Shown here one piece after another: positions 54,431 to 64,000 of a stretch of 64,000 nt of DNA. Every line of letters begins with the position of its first letter. Position 1 is the first letter of the stretch. A program made the translations under genes and the position numbers. The stretch spans positions 15,351,015-15,415,014 of the forward strand of contig NC_036461.1 of the NCBI RefSeq assembly GCF_002775205.1, in the 5' to 3' direction. The DNA is from Xiphophorus maculatus (taxonomy: Eukaryota > Chordata > Actinopteri > Cyprinodontiformes > Poeciliidae). The notes under the pieces are model-generated. The model was not told the origin of the DNA. It did not search any database and saw nothing but the letters and a program-made list of their open reading frames with translations.

Positions 54431-54989
54431 TGGAGCTCTATTTACATCTCAGAGTCTGACCTTGAGGTGAATTTAACATCCAATCTTTGTGCATCATTTT
54501 TCTGTAGAATGATGGATTTTAAATAGTTTAGAGATATGCTCATAACCACACCTGGATTATGTATTTCCCCTTGGTGTTGTGCAATGCACTCCTGCCTTTT
54601 TATCGAGGCAGTTATACTCTAGTTAACAGAGTGCATTTAATGAGCAGTGCCAGGCTGCTACTTTAACTCTTAGGTCAAAATGAAAAAAGGGCTTAAATCT
54701 CCTTATTAAATGATATTTTTTATGGTCTATGAGTTTCCAGTTTTACTGGGCCACATCGATGACCTTCCTGAGAGATTAACTGCTGGTGACATGTGAGACT
54801 CGGGTGGAGACCTGGGGGCAGCATGGGGCTGTGGCTTCCTGACACTCCAGGACAAAACCTGTCAGCGCTGTGATCCTCTGGGACAAAGCAGGACACACCT
54901 GAGAGAGTAACGGACACCACTGGCCCCGGGGTCATGCCCAAACAGAACACCACACACAGCTTTGCAGAGGCGTTTGTTTACCGAGGATC

Positions 54990-54995
54990 TTTATT
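54990..54995 (-). terminator. Candidate ttc7b polyadenylation signal
   Basis: AATAAA on the minus strand, about 960 bases after the ttc7b stop codon. No closer canonical minus-strand signal was noted. Confidence 0.4.
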
Positions 54996-55175
54996 ATTGT
55001 TGTTATTCTAATTTCAGTCATCGATTTACAGCAAAAACGACTCACTGACTGATCACACCGAACCCGTTCCTCTTCTCACTTTTCCCCACAGCATCGCTCT
55101 GTATAATCATAATTTACTCTCTAAAATAATAAAACACAAGGGTTCATCAAATATACAGCGATAACTCTTTGCATT

Positions 55176-55176
55176 T

Positions 55177-55205
<29 letters not shown>
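55176..55205. repeat. (AAT)n microsatellite
   Basis: Nine to ten perfect AAT units within the presumed ttc7b 3' UTR. Confidence 0.95.
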
Positions 55206-55209
<4 letters not shown>

Positions 55210-55953
55210 TTTAAATTAAAATAACCTGGTTGTGACAGGATGCAAAGACACAAACAAGGTGGACGGATTTATACAGAAAACCTGATTTTGGAGAAGTACT
55301 TTGTAACAGATTCCTGCAAAACATTTGTTTGTCAGTAACAGTGTTTCTATTGTGCATATGAGGATATAATGTAAACTAAATAAAGCATGCTTTGTTGTGA
55401 TAAAACTGCTACAAAACCCTAAAACATCCGGTCATCTGTGTAAATCCATTAAGGTTTTTGGCATTTATTGACTGATTGAGCTTATGATCATGTCTCCAGT
55501 GGATTATCCAGCCGTACAGTAACAGAAATCCTCTCTGGCTTAACAGCAACAGGTGAATTTTGTTGTTTTAGCGAGATGTTTGGCTCTTAACGCAAACGTA
55601 AATAAAACAATTTTCCTGGCAGTAATCGGATTTTGAACAAACTTGTGTGTTTCTTTGGACTAAATCAAATGTAAACAAAATCTTGGGCTTCTGAATGCAA
55701 ACATCATCGTATTTACAACAACAACAACAAAGACGCATGGGCAAGACGCAGGAAATGGGTTGGCACGCATACACAGAGGTGCACGCACAGACTGAAACAA
55801 ATGCTTCAGAACCAACACGCACACGCCCACACACACACGGTCAGCAGAGGAAAATACTGTTATTTGCATTATGTACAAGGTGTGAGAAATGGCTGCACAG
55901 CTGTTTGCATGCAGTCGTGTGTGTATGGAGCAGGTTTGTGACTGCGTTGCGTC

Positions 55954-58900
55954 TCATAGTGCTCGGGGAATGATGGTGAACGGCAGGATGGGGCTGCTGG
56001 CCTCCAGCTCCAAGGCAGTGAGGAAACACTCGGTGGCGGCAGCGGCGTTCCCCTGAGCCTGCAGCACCTCGCCCAGGCTGTTCCACACGTCATGAGAAGT
56101 GCTGATGAAGCAAGAGGCAAATTATTTTCACTGATTAAATGTAAATGAGAAAAAAGAAAATTTGCTAAAACAAGCTTATTGTCGCCTTCCTAAAATAATG
56201 GTCTGAGTCATTTGTTTGCCAAAAAACATTTTAGGCAACAAAGAAAAAAAAAAAAAAAAAAAAGGGACTTAGGCCATTATTTCAGGAAGGTGGTGATCTG
56301 AAAGTCGTATCTTTAAGAAATATATATAAAAAAAGAGAAAAGTAAACACAATTAAAAGAAAAGATACAGGGAGAAAGTACATCTAAAGAGATGTGATAAA
56401 AAAAACATACCTGTTGACCTGCACAGCATCCCTTAGGACTTTCTCAGACAGACTGTAGCGCTGCAGCTGGTGCAGAATCAGACCCTGAGGAGACCCATAA
56501 ACATCACCACTGAATCATTATTTATAATAACCGATAAAAGTCTTTTGTAGTTTCAGTGATTTTGATCAAGACAGCCATGAAAGCACTTTTACATATAAAC
56601 AGGACACAATGAAAATGTTTACCAGGATCCAAAATCCTCTAAATTAAATGTCCAGTATGCAAAACAAAAATGAAAACATAATTCTAGCTTCCCTAAGACT
56701 CAGCAGGGACAGTAGTAAGCAGGTTCTAATAATCAAATGTATTTGATTAATTAATTACTCGTCACACATCTATAAATGTAGGAGCTTTCTCAGTTTGCTG
56801 CTTTGGAGTGTACCGGTGTGTGCGTGTGTGCCAAGGCAATGAAAAGGTGGAAATACATGAGCAATAATGTTAAATAAGCAACTGTAGTCATGCCCATGAA
56901 TCTGGCAATGGCTATGAAGTTATTTCAAAACTACATGGAGTCCTTTTTCTTTTTACAGAGGAACAGATAAAGTGTAAAATATTTAGGGTGTCAAACAATT
57001 GCACCAGCAGAAGTAAGTTTAGGTTCAGACATACAAAAGCCGTTTCAGACTTTGCATGCCTTATTCTAAATGTTCACGTTCATAACAGCTCTGTTAGTAA
57101 TAGATGGAAAAAGTATACATTATTTTGAGAGGGTGCCAAGAAAATGCCTTTTCCTCTCTAAAATATAAAAATATATTAAAATATATATATATATATATTT
57201 TTTTTTTTTTAATATATATTACTAGCATTTGTAATGTTGACTTCTGGAATGATGTCCATTTGGACAACTGAGATCAAAGTTGCCATGTTTGGAGGAAACC
57301 AAATTCCTCAACCCAACCGAGAAGCAAGGTGGTGGAGGGACAACGATCTGGGCTTGTACTGGAACTAAAGAGCTACAACGGACCAAAGTCAGACCACAAC
57401 CACATTTGGCTACTGGGGCCTTATTAGAGCGGTGCAGAAACCAGGGTTTACACATTTCAATGGGCCAAAGCGTGCTGCTAAATGTGGTTCTAAAAGCAGC
57501 TGGATGGTTTTTCACTCATAGCTTTTCCAATTCGGTATCATCTTGTTTGACAAAATCTTTTGTTAAACAAAAGAGTGGAACTTGTACTTCTGAGATTAAA
57601 CTTGATTAATGTAAGGAACCCAGGAAAGACCAGACCATTTATTATTATGGTGTAATATATGAAAGCCTTAAAGCAAAAGAGGTGGTTCACACTTTTAACC
57701 ACAGTGCCAGGCCCACACAGGTGTTAAAAAAATCCCCACATACATGAAAAAAAAAAGTTTTTCTTATCAATTTGAAATTGTACTTTTTACCTGCAGTACT
57801 TTTACAACTGCATTTATATTTTTGTTTACCACTTTTGAGTTATAAATGTTAACATAACCAAATTATACTGCATGTGTTTTTGAGTAAATGGTTGTACAGA
57901 GTTTATTCCTGATTTGTGTTCAAAAACATGTTGGTAATTATTTCTCGTCCTCTTAGAAGATCCAAAAGTAAAAAATAAAAAAAACTTTTTCTGCCAGGCT
58001 TTTATTTTTGTTTCTATCACAAAGAACCACTGCCAGTTCAAGGAGATTTTGTAATAAGAAGCATTTTCTACATATCTGAATCATTTCGACACATTTAGAA
58101 AGTTTGAGCTTCTTCAGCAGCTGTGAAGAGGCGAGGGACAGGAAGTCTGATCAAGTCGAAGGCAATTTCTCCAGGAATTTGTCCTGCTTAGTTTAGACTT
58201 GTTTAGCAATCATGCAAACACAAGACCTCTGTTGGAAACATTTAAGCTGAGCGTTGCATGCATCAAGAAGAAGTAAACAGCCACGGGTCTCTAATTTAAG
58301 ACACTAACTCAGCACTGATGTAGGCTGATTTGCTCAGGGCAGTAAACGGACTGTGAATATGTGTTGCTTCAATGAGGAAAAGAAAAAACCAGAAAAAGAA
58401 AAGGACAAGATCACCTTAAAAAAATATGAAAGTGACTTATTTGGAGTAAAATCTAAAGAACTGAAGTCTGCTTCAAGACTTTTGCACAGTGTTGTAGAAA
58501 CACAGCAGGGGGTGTTGGTATCTTACCAGTCTCTGCATGGTTTTGACATGAGTCGGGTTGATGGACAGGGCTTCTTCGTACCATCGTTTGGCTTCATCCA
58601 CGTTGCCCTTCAGCTCGGCTATCTGGCCCCTCATGTACATCATGTTGTGGGAGGTGGGGGACAGGTTTGCGGCCTCCTGGGTGCACGCCGTGGCCTCTGC
58701 AGGTTTCGACATGCCGATGTACACCTCAGCTGTGGGAGTAAACAGACACCCAGAGAGGGGAAAGGTTGCAGACTGCCAGAAAGCGGCACTTATTGGAGTA
58801 AAGCCGTGCCAAAATGGAGTTATATCGCACATAAAAAAACAACAGGATCTATGAAACTTTGGTCTCAAAGCGACGCAGACAGAGGGGCGTGCGATCTGAA

Positions 58901-61900
58901 GCCTTCATTACTTCGATGATGAAGACTGAGCGATATTGGCAGAGCAGGAGGGAGGAAATGAACAGTGCCTCTATCTGCCCTCTAATTGGCTGATTACATT
59001 AGTTGTGTCGCCAAGCTGGAAATGACCGGCCGACGAGAGGAAGCAGCCGGGCAGATAAACAGCAACACAAACCGCCTCTGTCAGTGTGCGTGTGTTTACG
59101 GGAGCCGTCTGCTTCTGTTTACATTCTGCTCTGCAAATGTCTGCAGCCGGTGCAGAGAGAAGAATCAGGGCTCCGGCGCACAGAGAGGGAGATCTGATAT
59201 CCAATCACTGTGCTCTCAGAAAGAGCTGACGGCAGCACGCTCGCCACGTCTGCCGGAGTAAGTAGGAAGAAGTTAGCTCAATATGCAGATGAGTCTCTTT
59301 TCAGCTGCTTGTAACCAGGATGTTACCGTCTAGGTCATGATCTGTGCTTTTTTAAAAATTTTATCTGTATTGATTCCCAAGTAAGTACATTTTACAAATC
59401 ATAATGCCAATTGCATACTTAAGAAGAAAGGATAAATAAACCTGTGAATTATGACAAATAAAACAACATTACAACTCTATTTCCAAAATAAAATAGTAAG
59501 AAATACAATTAAAAATACACAAACTGAAAACATAAAATAAAATAATGATAAAGTGCAAGTATTATAAGAGTAGACGATCAGGGTTGTTTTATCAAGCTTT
59601 GTCTCTGAAAAGAAAATTGGATCTGAGTTTCAAATAGCTTAACTAATAACTTTGTCACCATAAACTAAAATGTTATATCCATCCAGTCATCTACGGTTGG
59701 GCTGTCCTGTGATAAGCATTAAATATTTGTTTCTTTTGGAAGTTTATTGAGGCATTTTACCACAAAGGAATGTTCCAGATCCCAATCTGCATTCAATGAC
59801 AACTATGGGTTGAGAAAACCTCTTCAAGGAAATGTCGCTTTCAATAAGAGTTCACGTAAAATCAATGTGTGGAAGCAGACCTGCATGAAGCCAGATCTGA
59901 GCCAGGGTCAACCAGGGGTGCGGGGGTCCGTGTTTGGGAGCGCTGCTCTGCAGGGAAGAGGCCACCTCCGACAGAGCCTGCTCCACCCGGCTGGCTGCTA
60001 TGGACGTAGCGTGCACCGAGCCTGCAGGGTGGAAAATCCATCGCTTTGTTAAAACACACAAAAAGCTGCCAAAACCTACCGACTGACAGCTGAGAAGCAG
60101 TTAAGCAGAAAATGACGTTTAGTTACGCGGCCAAGAGCAGAACTCACTGACCACACCTTCAGGAACGCAATGAGGAGCTGAAGTGTGCGTTCTGTTGCAG
60201 TGGAGAAGCTCACACCGATATGCAGTACACACCATGCCACACTGTTATGGTGCTGCATAAATGAGTTAAAAAAATAAACATCATGCACAAACTACAACAC
60301 ACTGCTGCTTAGCAGCTAAAAACATCCAGGCTCTTTACAATATACGTTGATGTCAGTCTACACTGTAGTCTATTTTTTAATTTTCTGATTTTAGTCAGAA
60401 CACCCACTCATACGTGAAAGATGGCAGAGCTAGAGATAAAAGCGTTTATTTTAAGCTTTAAAAAAGGAAAAGAGAACTGCTGATAAGTGGATTTTGGGGA
60501 AATGACAAAAGGAAGTTTCAGTTGTTCGACACAAACACAAGCTGGGAATCCTGTTTGCAGAGGCCGTTATGGAAGCAGTCACTTACAGTGCTCTGCAGCA
60601 CATTATGCCACATTAGTTCTGTGTTCATTTAGCACAGAACTAAATGAACTTCACTGGGATTTTAAGTGATAGACCAACACAATGTAGAGCATAAATGTGA
60701 ATGAGTTTGTTTCTTCACAAACAACAGAACAGTTTTAGCTGCTTTTACTTCCTTCCCTGGGATTCATCAGAGAAAGTAATTGAACAAACAGAATCATAAA
60801 GACAAAGAAATCAAAAGAAAATTGGTGAGAAGTAAAACCTCATGGAGCTTTTATTTATTTATTTAAGAGAACAGACCTACCAAGACACAGTAACTAAACT
60901 AAGCTGACAAGTCTGCATTAACCTGAGAAGCAGCCAAGAGGCCCAAGGTTACTCTGGAGGAGCTGCAGAGAATCGGTTGGTAGGACAACCATCAGTCATG
61001 CTCTCCACAAATATGGGCTCAGTAGAAGAAAAATTAAAGCCATTGTTGAAAAAATAAATGAATAAAAATGTACGGAAAACAAACGTGGAGAAGATTTGGT
61101 CAAATGAGACCAAATTAACTTTTTGGTCTACCAGCAAAACTACATCTGTATTAGAAAACCAACACCTCACATCTCTCTCAGCACATACTGTAGTAAGACA
61201 TAGTGGTGGCAGCGTCATGCTGCTGGGATATACCCTTCATCAGGGACAGGGGAACTGATCAGAGCTAAATACATTTAGGTCAGAAAACTAGGTGGAGCCT
61301 TTAGAAGACTTATAACTTTAAAATGTTCAAGTGATGCAAGTTAGCACCCAGAAACCTTTTTCAGCATCATTTTCCTTGTCTTGGTGTTTCACAGCTTTTG
61401 CTAATGTATGTTTATATTAGCCGACAGTTTCAGTCCGTTTGTGCATGATCTGAGCCTGGAGGCAGCTCTGTGGTTTCCAGTCATTCAGGTGAGAAGCAAA
61501 TTTTATTTATTCAAATGACATTTAGTTGAAGCTGTTCTATTAAACAGGATGGACGTCAGACACACAGATCCTCTAAATCACGTCTTTGTTTCTCGTTTGT
61601 TCTTGTGAGGTTTGTCTTTAGTTTATTTGTGGCACATCAGGTAGGACAATTCACATGCTCTTTTGTGAGAAAGCTTCTTGGAGACGAGTATTGTTAAAAC
61701 ATATGGACGAGTATTGTCCATATGTTTATATTATAGCCGAATGTGACAAATGATTTAGTTCAGGAACAGGAAGTAGTCTCGTCTTCTCCTTCCTGAAGTC
61801 AATAATGATTTGTTGTTCTTTCCTGTCCTTAAAGAGGAAACAAATGCTGGAAAAGTCTAGTTTCTGCTCCAACATTATCACAATAAACTACTTTAAAACC

Positions 61901-64000
61901 CACTTATTTCTTAAGTATTCCCAACATGATGGACAGCTGAAGGCCCCCTAAACACAACTATGCTTCCATAAATAATGATAGACTAGTACTTCCTAGGAAT
62001 TTGTAGGGTTATGCGAGCGTCAAATATGTGACATATTTAAACCCTTCGTTTTCTAATCAGGTCACACAGACGGCTGTCTTCCATCGTAGAGTGAAAGATG
62101 TGGTTTTTGTTGCCGTCAGTGTGAGCAGCGCTTAGACTTTGAGGTCAAATAAGTAAGAAGTTCAAATTTCTCCATCATGCACCAAGACTGGCTTTTTGCT
62201 CAAGTAAGAAAGCTAGATGCTTCATTTTCTGATTGAAGATGACTGTATTCCCCCTCTGTGGGACAATAAAAGCTATTTTTTTCCTATTATTTTATACTAT
62301 ATGCCTTCTTGTAACCATTATGAATTTCAGGTTAAAGTTAATATGGTTATGACGGTGATTTTCATTTTTAAGGCATTTTGAGGGATTTTTCAGTACTTTG
62401 TATGAAAATATCTCCAGCTCCCTTTTTTTTTTTAAATTTTTAAAAGGTTGTCACAATAGCATCCTACACATCACTTCCTGTGTCTGTCACTTCCTAATTG
62501 GAGTAACATCCTGGATGACAGACACCTCTAAAGTCAGGAACTAATCATCAAGATGTGGCATTTCCATGAGGAAACAGCCTGATCAGATGAACCCAGCGAG
62601 GCCGTTTGAAAGTCCCAGAGATCCGGTGAGCAACAGCCTGATGTTTTTAGCCGGACACCAGGGAGACAAATTCACCTTTACTCAGAATAAATAAATAGAA
62701 AAAAAAACGTCTCCATTTTGATTAGAAATAGATAGAAAACAGATTAAGCAAACATCTTTTCACACAAGTTTTTCACAAAAATCTGATGAAGTATCAGAGA
62801 CTAAACCGTAAAACATTAGGACTATTGACCATTTTATCATTCACAGTGGAAAAAGGTTGTTTTTTTAAAATGTGTTTGGTTAATTTTTTGCTACATATCT
62901 TAGTTTGATGAACAATAGACGTAGACTTAGATTTGAATCTCACGTCGACTTTATACATTTTTAATGATGTCTCTGATTGCACATAAATCACAGCACTGGG
63001 AAATAAATCAAACTCCCATCTTTTTTTTTTTACATTGATAGAGCTCATTCTCTAGGAAACTAAAGAATTCATGTCAGATTGATAAATATATCAGACTGAT
63101 TGGTTTATTAAATAATCATAATAATCTAATTTAATCCAGTACTATTATCTTCTACAACCTGAATGAGAAGATGAAAGTTTTGTGAACATTCCTCCTTGAA
63201 TAAATGACTCTGAACCTTACCGGGACAAAAGTAGGTAGGCAGGAAAAAAAATATAAAGATGGGTGAAATAAAAGAGATACGGTGAAGGTTAGATGGCTAC
63301 TTACAAACAGAAAACATGGAGGGAAAACCAAGAGTGTTAGCGTCCTGAGGGCCGCCTTGGAAAAACAAAAACGGAAGGATGGGGAAAAAAAACAACCATT
63401 TGTTAATGATTGAAAAGAGGAAAAAACAGAAGAAATAAAGAGCATAAGGTTTTCATTCTTCACAGGATGCTTAAGAACCACATGACAACACACACAAAGT
63501 CACGTTATTAATCCTGTTTGGTCAAATTAACACTTTCCAAGTAGCCATAAATTTGAATTAATTTACTGCCAAACCTTTTTATTTTGGTTCATTCCTCGTG
63601 AATGCTTCATGGGGGGTTTTTTGGGGGAGGGGGGTTTCTGGCTTCCCAACTAAACTAAAACACAAACTCACACACACACACACACACACAAAGATGATAA
63701 CATTAACAGACAAGAAGACAAGATGAGTTTGGAGGGGAGTGAGGCAAGGAACAAAGTGGCGTCTGAAACAACAGAAATATAAAAAGGAAAAGAAGATGCA
63801 GAGCAGTAAACACAGCAGGGGGGAAAAAAAAAACATTTCCTTCAATACATCCATAAGAGGTATTGGAAATACTTACGTGCCCTGCAACTTTAATTTCTAA
63901 AGTTTTGAGTCTTTATCTTTTTATCCATCTAATTTTACTTGGATGGAGAAAGAATCTAGATCTTTGAGTAAAATATGCCAGTTTACTTTATTCTGGTGAT
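55954..64000 (-). CDS. ttc7b: Tetratricopeptide repeat protein 7B, C-terminal exons (gene continues beyond right edge)
   Basis: Scaffold of the plasma-membrane phosphatidylinositol 4-kinase IIIalpha complex (with EFR3 and FAM126 in other vertebrates). Confident exons in transcript order: 60021-59881 ([32 protein letters not shown]), 58729-58527 ([20 protein letters not shown], a TPR unit with [20 protein letters not shown]), 56484-56411 ([20 protein letters not shown]), 56101-55954 ([32 protein letters not shown], ending IIPRAL-stop). Phases 1, 1, 0, 2 connect in order. The sequence follows human TTC7B closely, and the NSTSHDVWN and IIPR-L ends favour TTC7B over TTC7A, as does linkage to calm1. 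The upstream exons that encode the rest of the protein are not in the window. The last exon has a long 3' UTR. Confidence 0.95.
56183..56292. mobile_element. Hairpin MITE in a ttc7b intron
   Basis: Left end CCTTCCTAAAATAATGG followed by TCTGAGTC; right end GACTTAGGCCATTATTTCAG followed by GAAGG. The right end reverse-complemented matches the left over about 25 bases with few mismatches. Inner words TTTGTTTGCC and GGCAACAAAG extend the hairpin around an A-run of 20 (56244-56263). No coding. It sits between the last two ttc7b exons, 80 bases from the final exon. Confidence 0.75.
57181..57222. repeat. (AT)n and T-run low-complexity block
   Basis: About nine AT units, then a run of 14 T, then AATATATATT. 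Confidence 0.9.
57233..57470 (+). mobile_element. Tc1/mariner transposase remnant
   Basis: ATGTTTGGAGGAAACCAAAT, AAGCAAGGTGGTGGAGGGAC and ATCTGGGCTTGTACTGG correspond to the fish Tc1 transposase region coding VWRKPN and KHGGGSIMLWGC. A later ACCAAAGTCAGACCACAACC fits the following conserved segment. Frames are broken. It lies in a ttc7b intron, opposite in strand to the gene. Confidence 0.65.
60630..61300 (+). mobile_element. Tc1/mariner element, decayed
   Basis: Begins with GGGATTTTAAGTGATAGACC and AACACAATGTAGAGCATAAA, typical of the left flank of a fish Tc1-like element. Then come TGGTCAAATGAGACCAAATT, CTTTTTGGTCTACCAGCAAA, CCAACACCTCACATC and ACATAGTGGTGGCAGCGTCA, in the order of Tc1 transposase. 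Stops and gaps break the frame; the 3' end is lost. Confidence 0.75.
61683..61727. repeat. 12-bp direct repeat interleaved with a perfect 12-bp inverted repeat
   Basis: GACGAGTATTGT occurs at 61683-61694 and 61706-61717. AAACATATGGAC (61697-61708) and its exact reverse complement GTCCATATGTTT (61716-61727) flank a 7-base loop. Confidence 0.95.
62245..62275 (+). repeat. CR1/Rex-like LINE 3' tail fragment
   Basis: ATTCCCCCTCTGTGGGACAA followed by TAAAAGC matches the remembered terminus of fish CR1/Rex-like LINEs; no coding part remains. Confidence 0.5.
63305..63355 (-). other. Candidate 51-base alternative ttc7b exon
   Basis: On the minus strand, TTTTTGTTTTTCCAAG is followed by 51 open bases and a perfect GTAAGT donor. 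In the phase demanded by the next ttc7b exon (phase 1), it reads [16 protein letters not shown] without a stop, and 51 is a multiple of three. Absence of a stop in 17 codons is weak evidence by itself. Confidence 0.3.
63669..63690. repeat. (CA)n microsatellite
   Basis: Eleven CA units in a ttc7b intron. Confidence 0.95.

Larger units (their letters stand above)
52741..54989. other. Spacer between convergent calm1 and ttc7b
   Basis: No gene seen. Holds two eroded copies of the dispersed repeat and a tRNA-derived SINE head (listed separately), plus unassigned AT-rich DNA. Confidence 0.6.

Noticed and set aside
55660..56120. Minus-strand frames of 72-88 codons overlapping the ttc7b 3' end
   Set aside because: They are alternate frames of the final exon and 3' UTR; only the frame ending IIPRAL-stop matches TTC7B.

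Overview
The window is vertebrate nuclear DNA, almost certainly from a ray-finned fish and probably a percomorph. Genes are split by canonical GT-AG introns, several proteins match human gene products exon by exon, and the spacers carry fish-type repeats (Tc1/mariner remnants, a hairpin MITE, L2/CR1-like LINE tails, a tRNA-derived SINE head, microsatellites). The exon models below were built by hand from reading frame, splice-site phase and remembered human homologues; no search or alignment program was run.

Layout. (1) Positions 1-3747, plus strand: an SLC7 light-chain amino-acid transporter gene (SLC7A9/SLC7A13-like) whose 5' end lies outside the window. Its large 5' coding exon is present twice. 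The first copy is open. The second has a nonsense codon and an 8-bp tandem duplication, but the 3' exons beyond it are intact and fit the first copy in phase. (2) 5307-8927, minus: adprs (ARH3 ADP-ribosyl-serine hydrolase), six exons. (3) 10308-32056, plus: zmym4, about 30 exons, with tandem MYM zinc fingers and a C-terminal Crypton-derived DUF3504 domain. (4) 33489-42490, plus: nrde2, 19 exons, complete. (5) 44499-51664, plus: calm1, encoding the invariant vertebrate calmodulin. (6) 55954 to the right edge, minus: the 3' exons of ttc7b.

How the genes relate. Nothing is operon-like. In human, adprs and zmym4 lie at 1p34.3, while nrde2, calm1 and ttc7b lie together at 14q32.11, so the window appears to join two ancestral synteny blocks between zmym4 and nrde2. 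A short interstitial telomere-type repeat lies in the zmym4 3' flank at that junction. calm1 and ttc7b are convergent.

Most notable observations: (a) a phase 1-1 exon inside zmym4 that encodes the C-terminal zinc ribbon of a piggyBac transposase, giving the protein a second domesticated transposon domain; (b) a phase 0-0 open exon-like block in calm1 intron 1 encoding a coiled coil, placed so that splicing would insert it between Met1 and Ala2 of calmodulin; (c) the partly decayed duplicated exon in the SLC7 gene.
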